The notes: generated from the letters alone by a model not told the origin. DNA of 64,000 nucleotides from DATBGO01 sp050011895 (GCA_050011895.1 JBEKIF010000001.1:198497-262496), one strand, 5' to 3'. Counted from the stretch's first letter, positions 48,305-56,604 are shown. Numbers and translations are program-made.

Positions 48305-48441
48305 TCACGACACAGGTTGTTCTGTGACCTGAGGCACGCAAACGGGGCCACGGTCACGGCTCTGGAGGGCACTCCTCCGAGCATGACCCCCTGACTGAAC
48401 TCCGGCTGGAAATGACGGAAGACTAGCTGGGAATGGAGCCG

Positions 48442-48850
48442 CTACCATACAGAAGTGACCCATGTAAAGCCACGATAATACGCAAACTGACGCAGAAGCG
48501 ACCGGACAACATCGAGTACTTCATAGAGATCAAGATCTAGCCGGTCGAACTTGCCTTGATGTGCCAGCTCATTCCTTGCCCCCACCGCTTTTTGTATTAC
48601 TCTACGGAGATCTCGCGGCGGACGGGCCGCAACTCCCTGGCGTACTGGCAGCTCGGGGAGATAATGACTTAGCAGGCTTGCTAGCGGTGGTGATGGCACG
48701 TTCAGCGCGAGCCAATGGGCTTCAGGAACCAGGTCAATCACCAGTTCTTTAAAGCCTACTTCAGCTGCGGCGACGGCTAGGAGAAGTCCAGCACGCGGGT
48801 TAGCTATGTGCGCTGCCCATGCTTCTCGAAGGAGTTCTTCACTCGTCGGC
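48442..48850 (-). pseudogene. HEPN-like protein, 5'-truncated
   Basis: The minus-strand frame ends at 48442 and is coding-like from about 48850: EELLREAWAAHIANPRAGLL, LAVAAAEVGFKELVIDLVPE, then AVGARNELAHQGKFDRLDL. RNELAH is the Arg-x4-His signature of HEPN ribonucleases. No good start codon with a ribosome site is present at the 5' side, where the frame runs antisense into the next gene; a GTG at 48741 would give only 99 aa and cut off a conserved-looking region. The gene seems to have lost its beginning. It converges with the reverse transcriptase gene. Confidence 0.55.
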
Positions 48851-49127
48851 TCCTGCGGGCGGCGCCTATCTGCTCCCAGGTCGCCCCGGCCTTCGCAGCG
48901 TGGTCCAGCATCGTCGGGTGCCGGTAGTACCTGGCGAGCACTTCCCCGGTCGCCATCATCTCGAGGTGGTCGGCCGCGGTCAGCGGCTCGTGCTCTGCCA
49001 TCGCCCGATGGCCGAGGTTGTCCCGGTCGAACTCACCACGCTCGCGCAGTTTGCCGACCCCGCGGGCGCACAGTTCACGCTCGGACAGCTCTTCGTAGCG
49101 CTTCCGGGCGGCGGGGATGCGCGCCAT
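48804..49127 (-). CDS. small protein, possibly truncated at its C-terminus
   Basis: A 107-aa protein starting MARIPAARKRYEELSERELC, with EHEPLTAADHLEMMATGEVL then RHPTMLDHAAKAGATWEQIG, a pattern of small HTH-like helical proteins. The last 16 residues (RRSRRVKNSFEKHGQRT) look unrelated and overlap the HEPN remnant in another frame, suggesting a deletion fused two gene ends here. Its ATG shares the CCATGG at 49124-49129 with the ATG of the HNH gene on the other strand. Confidence 0.5.
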   Translation of the reverse strand: MARIPAARKRYEELSERELCARGVGKLRERGEFDRDNLGHRAMAEHEPLTAADHLEMMATGEVLARYYRHPTMLDHAAKAGATWEQIGAARRSRRVKNSFEKHGQRT

Positions 49128-49563
49128 GGCTAAACGAGTCCGCGAGCTGCTCACAATCGCCGCCGCGGACAGCACTGACCTGCCGGACCTAGACCCTATC
49201 GACCTGCCCGCAGGGGAAGGCGGTGTAGCACTCCGCGCTCATCTGCGCCGCGAGCGGGACCCGAAGCTTCGCCGCCGCAAGCTCGATGACACTAAACGCC
49301 GCGGTCTTCCGATCGCGTGCGAGGCATGCGGCTTCGACTTCGGCCAGGCCTACGGGTTTCACGGCAGGGACTACATCGAATGCCATCATCGCATCCCGCT
49401 TCACGTAACGGGCAAGACACAGACCAGGCTGGCCGACCTAGCGCTGCTGTGCTCAAACTGCCATCGCATGATCCATCGCACCACGCAATGGCTGACGGTG
49501 GAGGAGCTGCAGGACCTCGTTGAGCAACAGCGCAAACTGGCATCTGCAGTGCCGCGTCACTGA
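49126..49563 (+). CDS. HNH endonuclease
   Basis: A 145-aa nuclease with the HNH zinc site: CEACGFDFGQAYG, then IECHHRIPLHVTGKT and LALLCSNCHRMIHRTT. Two CxxC pairs bind structural zinc, and the central HH with the later N and H form the catalytic site. The domain occupies residues 60-125; the N-terminus lacks a recognition domain and the start codon overlaps the divergent gene, so it may be trimmed from a longer restriction-type protein. Confidence 0.82.
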   Translation: MAKRVRELLTIAAADSTDLPDLDPIDLPAGEGGVALRAHLRRERDPKLRRRKLDDTKRRGLPIACEACGFDFGQAYGFHGRDYIECHHRIPLHVTGKTQTRLADLALLCSNCHRMIHRTTQWLTVEELQDLVEQQRKLASAVPRH

Positions 49564-50247
49564 TCTGCCGTTTACAAGATGGCCGGGGCGCCCTGGCAGC
49601 CATGACTTCGGCCACGTGGCCGGGTCTGCGGTGGTGTTTCGCTGTCCGTGTTCGTCCGGTCCGTAGGTTGCACTCTTGGCTGCATGATCGACTGCTGGAG
49701 ATCATGTCGGACCGGGCGCCGCAGCGTGGACGGATATCGCTGGGCGCTCATGAAACGGCTTCCGGCCAGGCCGTCGGGTTGCGCGACTCGAAGCCGCGGA
49801 TTAAAAGCTTGACCTAGGCGGGTACGCGATGATTCGCTTGTGTCCGCCATGCAGGTCAGGTCGGGCGACCGCACGTCGGCGGACGAGGGCCAACTGCAAA
49901 ACCGGTGGAATCGAACATGTGATCGATTCAGCCACCATGCCTCGCTCTTCCCCGCCGTAAAAGACCGCCGTGCCAATGAGAGCTGACTGGTGCCGGCCAC
50001 ACTGCGCCACTCCCAGCCAACCGTGCCAACTGCGTCTTGACATACCAGGTTGAGATTCCCAGGCGTCCTGTCCGTAGTGATCCCCAGATCCTGCAGGTGC
50101 TTCGCGTCCAACCTCAATCATTCCTCGCCCAACGCGCCAGGTAGATCGAACCGGCCGATAATCGCCCCTGCCCTCCACAGGGTGATATGATCTGCTCGGT
50201 TAGTTACGTAGATCCGGCTCCCCGCAGAGCAAAGGAACGGACAACGG
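49564..50247. other. 684-bp gap without clear gene
   Basis: Open frames on both strands give atypical, Ser/Arg/Pro-rich translations with no ribosome sites; I call none. Base composition falls toward the right end. TATGAT at 50186-50191 could be the -10 of the next operon, and GGAACGGACAACGG precedes its ATG. Confidence 0.5.
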
Positions 50248-50949
50248 ATGAGCGATATGCCCGCGATACTTCTTGACTGTGACGGCGTAATAGTGGATAA
50301 CGTCGCGTTTGAGCGCCGGGTTACCGATCTTATAATCACTGCTTATGCGGACAATGCCCGGTTGACCATTGAAGAAGCGACCCGTGGGTGGCAACATGAA
50401 CTCTCGCAAACTAAAGGCCATCCTTCCTGGTACGATTACGCATTCCACTGTGATCGCCTCGGATTGGACGGCAAACAGGTTTGCGAGCGCGCGCATTTTC
50501 AGGCCGCACATCTTCTAACCTATGTCGATGGCGCACGAGAAAGCTATCGACTGATGCAAGAGTATGGTCTTCAAGTTGGTATAGTAACTGACGCTACAAG
50601 CTGGGTGGTAGATTTTAAGCTAGACCGACTGGGACTGCATTCGATATCGTTTGTCTTCGCTTCTAATGAAGCGCTGGCAACAAAATCGTCAACTAGCTAC
50701 TGGGAACGACTTGTCAGCCAGTACGAGTATTTCGACCCGCTCGCGCTCGTTGATAATCGTCAGATCAACCTGCTTGCCGCAAAGACATTGCTGCCAGATC
50801 TGAGCCTAGTTCAGTTCGAAAAGCAAGAACATGTTATGACCCTACCCCTGGCTCAAGCGCCTACGTCTAACGGGCTTTACGATAACACGGTCAAAATCGT
50901 TCATGACCATCATGAGCTGCAGCATTGGCTCGCCAATAAAGTCGCCTAA
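50248..50949 (+). CDS. HAD-superfamily hydrolase-like protein
   Basis: A 233-aa HAD-like protein, first gene of an AT-richer block. Motif I is ILLDCDGVIVDN (nucleophile Asp10, Asp12), a helical cap follows (about 15-95), motif II is VGIVTDATS (Thr), and motif III may be the Lys in ATKSSTSYW. The motif IV acidic pair is weak: ALVDNRQIN has a single Asp, so activity may be altered. It could be a phosphatase or nucleotidase. The next gene begins 29 bases after its stop. Confidence 0.75.
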   Translation: MSDMPAILLDCDGVIVDNVAFERRVTDLIITAYADNARLTIEEATRGWQHELSQTKGHPSWYDYAFHCDRLGLDGKQVCERAHFQAAHLLTYVDGARESYRLMQEYGLQVGIVTDATSWVVDFKLDRLGLHSISFVFASNEALATKSSTSYWERLVSQYEYFDPLALVDNRQINLLAAKTLLPDLSLVQFEKQEHVMTLPLAQAPTSNGLYDNTVKIVHDHHELQHWLANKVA

Positions 50950-50978
50950 CAAACCCCTACTGCTTCCAGGATATCCCG

Positions 50979-52262
50979 ATGCAAGACGTTAGCGGCAAAG
51001 GAATCTTTCTTGCCGAGCTCGATGATGACTATCAGGAGCTGCGCAACCTCTCTGCGCAAGAGCTTCATGCGAGAATGGTTTGCTACTTTCTACTAGCTCC
51101 TAGTCTCATTATTCACCCCGCCTATATCTGGCAGTCGAGCATGGCTCACAACCTCATTACTAGTGAGGTTGGAGATCTTCTCAGGCCACCATTTGCGCAA
51201 CTGGAACTTGGTAACTACGGAGACAGCAGAGACTACATGGCCCGGCGAATTGAAAGGCTCCGTCGGCCCTCCAAAGGAACTCGCGAGCTTAGGCAGTATG
51301 AATCCCACGGTGATCAGCTCTTCGAGGAAGCTAAGTGGCTCGACGATAGATTTGAAGCCGCTTTTTCCCGCCCCGTTTCGGCAAGCTGGCGTGACAAAAA
51401 ATTCCGAGATCTGCTCTATGCCGATCTAGGGGCGACCGATCTGGACAGAGTATCTTTAGGATGGCAGCTTGGTGCTTTCCGAATCAATGTTAATGATACG
51501 AGCAGTGGACGGGAACTCGCTGAGCGCATGCAGAGATTTGTACGCACCGCTGGCTTGGTCTCAATCGACACTTTCATTGAACGACTCGTCACATATGGAT
51601 TTAATGAACTCGCAGCCAGCGAAGAACTTCGCAGAAGACTTTTGGCACTCTATTATGAAACTTATACAGACGAGCGAACTATAATACCCGCCACCTCTAA
51701 GCTGCTGTTCGGGCAAGTTGTAAACCCCTACGATTCTGAAGTTTTCTGGAAGATAATTGCGCGGCTTTTTGGCCCCACTTGCAGCACCTTGGCTTCATCG
51801 CGTGATCCTGAATTGATTAATGCCATTAGACACATTAAGGAATCTTCGGACTGGCCAACGTTCGTGGCGATGTACTTTGATACTCTCCAAACAGTCGATG
51901 AAACAATGTGGGCGCAGCCGGACCAGGTTATCAGAACCTTCGACAGCATCAAGCCCGAGCGAAGTAGTATGTTTATCCTCAAAAAGCTCTGGCAGCGCCG
52001 AAGAATTGAGTTGTCATCGGCAGCTTTTGGTGCCATTGCGCTTTCTGCCGCTACGTCATTCAGCACAGTCGGAGAAATTGGGGCCTCCGTAGCAGGGGTG
52101 GCTGGGTCCGGCTTTGGGGCCGTCGCCTTGATTCGGGCAGTGCGAGCTTTCATGGGAGAATACCGCAGCGCGGATCTCGTGAGGGTGAAGGCGACGGTTA
52201 GACAGCAGGTAGACCGTGCACTGTCTGACATTCGCAAGAGAGATGCCGGTACGCTTCTGTGA
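50979..52262 (+). CDS. unknown protein with C-terminal membrane-like segments
   Basis: A 427-aa protein I do not recognise. Residues 1-340 are soluble and mostly helical, rich in charged and aromatic residues (for example MARRIERLRRPSKGTRELRQ and SPVSASW-like loops). Residues about 346-382 are hydrophobic and Gly/Ala/Ser-rich (SAAFGAIALSAATSFS, VGEIGASVAGVAGSGFGAVA), able to form two short membrane helices or a pore-like hairpin; a charged tail follows. It is co-directional with the HAD gene (29-bp gap) and precedes the OLD-like gene. A membrane-acting effector is possible (inference). Confidence 0.65.
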   Translation: MQDVSGKGIFLAELDDDYQELRNLSAQELHARMVCYFLLAPSLIIHPAYIWQSSMAHNLITSEVGDLLRPPFAQLELGNYGDSRDYMARRIERLRRPSKGTRELRQYESHGDQLFEEAKWLDDRFEAAFSRPVSASWRDKKFRDLLYADLGATDLDRVSLGWQLGAFRINVNDTSSGRELAERMQRFVRTAGLVSIDTFIERLVTYGFNELAASEELRRRLLALYYETYTDERTIIPATSKLLFGQVVNPYDSEVFWKIIARLFGPTCSTLASSRDPELINAIRHIKESSDWPTFVAMYFDTLQTVDETMWAQPDQVIRTFDSIKPERSSMFILKKLWQRRRIELSSAAFGAIALSAATSFSTVGEIGASVAGVAGSGFGAVALIRAVRAFMGEYRSADLVRVKATVRQQVDRALSDIRKRDAGTLL

Positions 52263-52370
52263 GTAAGCAAGGTTCCTGAAGCATTGACGATCGCGATAGC
52301 GTGGAGTCGTTGCTTCGCCCGGAACTTTCCACAGGGCTCATACACGGTGCGCCTAGTCACTCGACTGCGT

Positions 52371-52400
52371 TTGGGAGCGCCGGAAGTTCTGATGTAATAT
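52371..52400 (+). promoter_or_regulatory. promoter of the OLD-like gene
   Basis: TTGGGA at 52371-52376 and TAATAT at 52395-52400, 18 bases apart, place the transcript start about 52407, only a few bases before the ATG at 52410. No ribosome site is present, so a leaderless mRNA is likely. Confidence 0.55.
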
Positions 52401-52409
52401 GCTGAATAC

Positions 52410-53939
52410 ATGACCAATTCCTCTAGCTTGAATACCGATCAACGGGTAAAGCGCTGGATTCATCTTACGAGCAGCACGGGCTCGTTCCAGCTTTACTCCA
52501 TTAGGATAGCTGACTCTAATGTTTTTGCTCCCCAGTTAATAGAGTTTCATCGTGCAACCGCATTCATAGGCCTGCATGGCAGTGGCAAGAGCCTACTATT
52601 GAGGATGATCGAAGCTGCCTTTGGATATACCTCTCCGTCTTATGTCCCGCCATTCTTTATAGGTCAATCGAGTCCAGTGTTCCAGATTCCGACCGTTGAA
52701 GGAATCATGGACGTTTCGCTCAGGACGCCCGCCGGAATTATTTCTCACACTGTAGATCTGAGTCAACCAGCTGAGCGGCGTGCGGAGATCTGGGAGCAAG
52801 ATGTAAGGGAGTCATTTGCCGCATGGTACACAGATCCATATGGTGCGCTTAGCTGGCTGAGTCACATGTATGATAACTATGATTTCGGCTCGGAATGCGG
52901 AGGATCTGAGATCGAGCGTCATATCGAAGGACCGGAACTGAATGAGGTTCGTAATATACTAGGTCGCTCTTATAAACGAATCACGGTTCGGTCGGCGTTC
53001 ATAGACGATGGGGCTGGTGACGATCTGCATCTTCCCTTCTTCTCTGCTGTACTCGGATCGAAAACATTTGACAACACTACAATGAGCCAGGGAGAGCTAT
53101 GGGTGCACTACGTAAGCTGGTTCCTTGAACACGAGGTTAGCAAAGGGGAATTGGCGCTGCTCGATGAACCCGAAGCATTCCTCGCGGCTCGGGGTCGACG
53201 TCCGTTCATTGATTACGTGGCCCATCAGGCTCTGCGTCGGGACCTTCAGGTGATCATTGGGACTCATTCTCCGGAAGTACTTTCAAGGTTCCCACTAGCC
53301 AACATTCGCATGTGTATTCCAGGTGGAAGTGGGATACAAGTGCTCACTCCAACGTCTCGCTTTCAGATCCGTGAGTGTATAGGTATTGAGACTCCGTTGC
53401 GTGGGCTTGTGCTGGTAGAAGACGAGCTGGCTCAGCAACTGCTTAATGGAATATTTGCTCGATATGATACTGCACTTGCTTCCGAAGTAGAAGTTATCCC
53501 AGTCGGGGGCGCATCGGAGGTCGCGAATGGTCTTCGCATTCTGCAGTCCGCCAATCGACTTATGTGTTTCGGCATACTTGATGCCGATCAACGACAGACG
53601 GCGGCAGACTGGTCAGATGCTTCTCGCGGCTCAGTCCTGTTCCTTCCTGGTGACAGGTCTCCGGAAGAGGAGGTGCTAACAAGCGCAATAAAGGAATCCC
53701 GGTGGCTCGCTGAAATGATAGATACGAGCACCGATGATATTCTGATTGCGATAAGCTCCTGCCAAGATCTAGACCATCAATACCGGGTAAATAGAGTCGC
53801 GAGACAACTTGGCTATTCGGAATCGGCACTAATCTCCATGCTAGTGCTAGCGTGGTTGCGTCAACCGGAGATCGCGCAAGAAGCTGAACAACTAGCTAGG
53901 AAAATCCGTAGCGGACTGCGAAATGATACCGTGGACTAG
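52410..53939 (+). CDS. OLD-like AAA ATPase with TOPRIM nuclease domain
   Basis: A 509-aa protein. ABC-type ATPase half: Walker A FIGLHGSGKSLLL (residues 54-61), signature MSQGE (225-229), Walker B ELALLDEPEAFLA and the H-loop IIGTHSPEVLSRF. TOPRIM half: Glu in LVLVEDELAQQLL (about 337) and the DxD pair in CFGILDADQR (391, 393). This matches OLD (overcoming lysogenization defect) family nucleases, which use ATP to regulate DNA cleavage; many take part in phage defence (OLD, Gabija GajA, PARIS-type ATPases). It has its own promoter but the same strand and composition as the two preceding genes. Confidence 0.85.
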   Translation: MTNSSSLNTDQRVKRWIHLTSSTGSFQLYSIRIADSNVFAPQLIEFHRATAFIGLHGSGKSLLLRMIEAAFGYTSPSYVPPFFIGQSSPVFQIPTVEGIMDVSLRTPAGIISHTVDLSQPAERRAEIWEQDVRESFAAWYTDPYGALSWLSHMYDNYDFGSECGGSEIERHIEGPELNEVRNILGRSYKRITVRSAFIDDGAGDDLHLPFFSAVLGSKTFDNTTMSQGELWVHYVSWFLEHEVSKGELALLDEPEAFLAARGRRPFIDYVAHQALRRDLQVIIGTHSPEVLSRFPLANIRMCIPGGSGIQVLTPTSRFQIRECIGIETPLRGLVLVEDELAQQLLNGIFARYDTALASEVEVIPVGGASEVANGLRILQSANRLMCFGILDADQRQTAADWSDASRGSVLFLPGDRSPEEEVLTSAIKESRWLAEMIDTSTDDILIAISSCQDLDHQYRVNRVARQLGYSESALISMLVLAWLRQPEIAQEAEQLARKIRSGLRNDTVD

Positions 53940-54308
53940 ATTGAATTATCGATGCGTCCGGTCGGTAGCCAGTTCCGGGGTGTTACAAGCAGAGGCCCCT
54001 TCGTCCCGAAGCCAAGTTCGAGAGGGATCGTAAGTGCGCCGGACTGCGGCCGACCTGCCCGTGCTGTCCGTCAGGGTCCCGCGGCGTGTGTGGGCGGCCG
54101 GTGGGATCGTCACTCAGTTGGTCACTCACTCTCGTCTGGGCGAGTGCAGGGTGACCGCCTGCTTGCAAAGTCCGTGCACGGTGTCCAGCACAGTCTCTGG
54201 CCTGGGCTGACTCTCTTCGTCAGTCCGCTGGAGTCCGGCAAAGTCCCGGCTCGTTGGTGTCAGCCGATGGTGTCAACCGCTGGCCTGCTGCATTCGTACG
54301 CTGTACGA
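53940..54308. other. 369-bp gap with island repeat
   Basis: No gene seen between the OLD-like gene and the converging nuclease gene. Composition returns to GC-rich. It includes the second copy of the 26-bp island repeat at 54249-54274. Confidence 0.5.
54249..54274 (+). repeat. 26-bp island repeat, copy 2
   Basis: GCTCGTTGGTGTCAGCCGAT followed by GGTGTC; differs from 44441-44466 at two bases. Confidence 0.6.
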
Positions 54309-54908
54309 TCACGCCTCGGCCCCGAGAACCTCCCAGGCGTAGACCCTTCCAGCCGCGAATACGGGATGTGCCAGCTCGCGGAGGCGGGCTTCTTCTCGTG
54401 GTCCGAGGACAGCGGTCTTAGCTGCGACCGCTTCGAACGCCTCGATCAGCCTGTGGAGTGGGCGATGAGTGTCTTCGAACCCGTAGATCAGGATTGCGCT
54501 TCTCCCGGCAAAGCCGCTTCGAGCCAGCTTGACGCAGTCGGTGACCGCACTGCGGTCTTCGGGGTACGGCGAGAGGATCTTCTTGATGGCTGCGTCTTCG
54601 TAGATGCCGTTGTCGCGCCCCAGGCGGGCGAGCTTGACCTCGATGGCCCAGTCCGGGACTGCGCCAAGCGCAAGGTCGCAGACGTGGCTGCTGTCTGGGT
54701 AGCGTCGTTTCCCCGCGCTCGCGTAGATGCCCGCGTTTGCTGCTTGCATCTCTGCCACGGTCATGTCCACCGCGGCATCCTCACCGAACGGCCCGATCCC
54801 GGGTTGGTAGAGCCTCGCGGCGTTGCGGTGGCTGGCCGCTTGCGGGCGCCGATGGTCAACGGCCTCCATCGCCAGAGCGAAGTCACGAACGATCTGACCA
54901 AGATCCAC
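54309..54908 (-). CDS. PD-(D/E)XK-like nuclease-fold protein
   Basis: A 199-aa protein. CDLALGAVPDWAIEVKLARL places an Asp and a Glu-Val-Lys in the spacing of a PD-(D/E)XK nuclease core, and GRSAILIYGFED is a plausible following beta strand. The rest is helical (IVRDFALAMEAVD at the start). It could be a restriction-type or repair nuclease; the assignment rests on one motif. The GTG at 54908 has only a weak ribosome site. It is divergent from the small membrane-protein gene. Confidence 0.6.
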   Translation of the reverse strand: MDLGQIVRDFALAMEAVDHRRPQAASHRNAARLYQPGIGPFGEDAAVDMTVAEMQAANAGIYASAGKRRYPDSSHVCDLALGAVPDWAIEVKLARLGRDNGIYEDAAIKKILSPYPEDRSAVTDCVKLARSGFAGRSAILIYGFEDTHRPLHRLIEAFEAVAAKTAVLGPREEARLRELAHPVFAAGRVYAWEVLGAEA

Positions 54909-55172
54909 GACTCAAAGGCTACGGCGTCTGGCAAGGGCCGCCCGGCGGACCCACGGATTATAAGGCGGGCTCAGCGTGGGTGATGCGGTCCAAGTCCGTC
55001 CGGGTCGTCCATGAGAGCAGCCCACCGAGCGGGGCGCGTCGGCCAGCGTCCAAGGGCCGTCCAGTGGCGTTGCTGCTCGGGTTGCTGCTCTGCCCGCTTC
55101 CCGCTGAGCTGGTCCGTCGCACACGCCCGTAACGGTACCCTTATCGCTGGAACATGAAAGGGGAGCGAGGCG

Positions 55173-55484
55173 GTGCGACAGTACATCGGCAGCATTGTAT
55201 TTGCCGTGCTGTCGGTAGTCGTCCCGGTGGTTGGGTCCGCCAGTAAGTGGCCTTGGCCCTCGTGGGCATGGGTCGTCATCGGGATCCTTCTGCTGCTGGG
55301 AGCTCTCCTGTCTTTTCCCGTGCGAAAGCGACTCCGTCCATCAAGTGCTTTTGTTTCCGGAGATGCATCTGGGTCAAGCTTCGGAAATGTCTATTCCGAT
55401 GCCGATACCTTCGTCAGCGGCGATGCACGTCAGGCAATTTTTGGAATATCATACATTCGTCTCGTCTCCACCAGAGGTAGCTAG
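55173..55484 (+). CDS. small two-helix membrane protein
   Basis: A 103-aa protein starting from GTG with GGGGAG upstream. Two N-terminal helices (IGSIVFAVLSVVVPVVGSA and WVVIGILLLLGALLSFPV), then a polar tail with two VSGDA motifs (FVSGDASGSSFGNVYSDAD and FVSGDARQ), looking like a short beta-helix rung. Its stop overlaps the next start codon as TAGTG. Function unknown. Confidence 0.65.
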   Translation: MRQYIGSIVFAVLSVVVPVVGSASKWPWPSWAWVVIGILLLLGALLSFPVRKRLRPSSAFVSGDASGSSFGNVYSDADTFVSGDARQAIFGISYIRLVSTRGS

Positions 55485-55909
55485 TGCCGATATACAGTTA
55501 CGTCTGCCCAGGCTGTGGCCGCCAGTTTTACACGGCTCGGAGCATAGCCGTGCGAGATGATCCTGCAAGCTGTTCCAATTGCGATGGACCGCTAAGGCGC
55601 CTACCTGATGCGACGCAAGGCCTTCTTGCGCGAGTCCCCGAAGGTGCTCGACCTCCGCAGCAGCCCGCTGGCGGACCGATTTTGATCAACTGCAGCGCGA
55701 TCGGTAACGGCGGGGCAGCCTTTCATTCCTCGGGTGGACACGTAACTCTTCGCAATTTCGTTGCGGTTGACAATAGCGGACCCGCCTTTGACCTAAAAAA
55801 TGGTGCTACGGTCGATGTTGACGGGATGGTACATATTGCTCACAAAGATCCTGAACCCCCGAAGCCAAAGAAGCCACGCAAAAGAAAATCTCGTCGGCGC
55901 AAAAAGTGA
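55484..55909 (+). CDS. zinc-ribbon protein with basic tail
   Basis: A 141-aa protein. Residues 1-40 form an FmdB-like zinc ribbon (YVCPGCGRQF and CSNCDGPLRR). Residues 65-115 resemble beta-helix rungs (INCSAIGNGGAAFHSSGG, VTLRNFVAVDNSGPAFDLK). It ends in a Lys/Arg-rich tail (PKPKKPRKRKSRRRKK) suited to nucleic acid or membrane contact. The GTG overlaps the previous stop, so it is coupled to the membrane protein, which shares the beta-rung-like style. No family recognised beyond the zinc ribbon. Confidence 0.65.
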   Translation: MPIYSYVCPGCGRQFYTARSIAVRDDPASCSNCDGPLRRLPDATQGLLARVPEGARPPQQPAGGPILINCSAIGNGGAAFHSSGGHVTLRNFVAVDNSGPAFDLKNGATVDVDGMVHIAHKDPEPPKPKKPRKRKSRRRKK

Positions 55910-56512
55910 TCAAGCCTGCTCGTGCGGCCAATCCTCACTCGTCCCCGTCCTTCCTCGATAGGCGCCGGATCCTTGGGAGTGGTCGCCGGGTCAATGGTCG
56001 GCGTAGCCGATCGCGTGCGACGGCCCGCAGGGTCGCCATTGACGCGGTGGCCGCGAGTTGGACAATTTGGAGCCGAGGAAGACGGCCTCGCCTGCCGTAC
56101 CTGGCCCAATGACGGGGTGAGCCACCCTTGATCAGCGTGCCTGCGGTGGGCTGGCCCGGCGTGCGCCCGGGGCGGGCCTCCCAAGGCTGAGCCCCGGGGC
56201 GCTGATGCCGGGCCAGCGGCGCCGCGTGCGGCGCCGCCTTGATCTAGTACGGCCCAACTCGGCAACGGATCGCGTTCGACAAATCCGTGGTCGAAAATCG
56301 CGTTCGAAAATCGGTGTTCGCTCACGCTCGGACGAGGCAGAGCACCTCGATGCGAACTAGGTCACCTCCCCCGATCCGCGCCACCACCGACCATCATGAA
56401 GCTGTCCGCCTAGCTACGCGCACCGGGGGGAAGATGCTCACTGCCCCCTATGTGCCCCCCAGCGAGTAGGCCCAGATGCGTTTCCCCAGCTAAAAGGCGT
56501 ACGGGGCAACGT
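55910..56512. other. 603-bp gap next to attR
   Basis: No gene seen. It contains GC-rich inverted segments (for example GGGGCGGGCC-type stretches near 56170) and the approach to the attachment site, where short G- and C-runs (ACCGGGGGGAAG, TGTGCCCCCC) could be integrase arm sites. Confidence 0.45.
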
Positions 56513-56557
56513 CCTCCGGAGCCGTGTGCGCAGGTTCGAATCCTGCTGGGGGCGCCA
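56513..56557 (+). other. attR: duplicated tRNA-Arg 3' half
   Basis: The 45 bases are identical to 39797-39841. The 5' half of a tRNA is absent before it, so this copy is not a functional gene. Confidence 0.9.
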
Positions 56558-56567
56558 GCCATGAACT

Positions 56568-56604
56568 GCCCGAACCCTCGCTGACCAGCAGGTCCGGGCT
56601 TTTT
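56568..56604 (+). terminator. terminator likely from the original tRNA-Arg gene
   Basis: GCCCGAAC (56568-56575) pairs with GTCCGGGC (56592-56599), followed by TTTTT. Its place right after the duplicated tRNA end suggests it was separated from the tRNA by the island. Confidence 0.7.

Larger units (their letters stand above)
39797..56557. mobile_element. genomic island integrated in tRNA-Arg
   Basis: The ends are perfect 45-bp direct repeats of the tRNA 3' half (39797-39841 and 56513-56557). The intact tRNA is on the left; a terminator that would suit it lies just outside the right copy (56568-56604). An integrase remnant adjoins the left end. The content (recombinases, reverse transcriptase, nucleases, AT-richer genes) contrasts with the housekeeping DNA to the left. 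No conjugation or replication genes are seen, so it is not self-transmissible as it stands. Confidence 0.88.

Noticed and set aside
49572..50178. Minus-strand frames in the gap before the HAD gene
   Set aside because: Translations are Ser/Arg-rich with no domain and no ribosome sites; one frame crosses the likely promoter.
39797..56557. Integrative conjugative element or prophage
   Set aside because: No TraB/FtsK translocase, replication initiator, or phage structural genes are present between the repeats.
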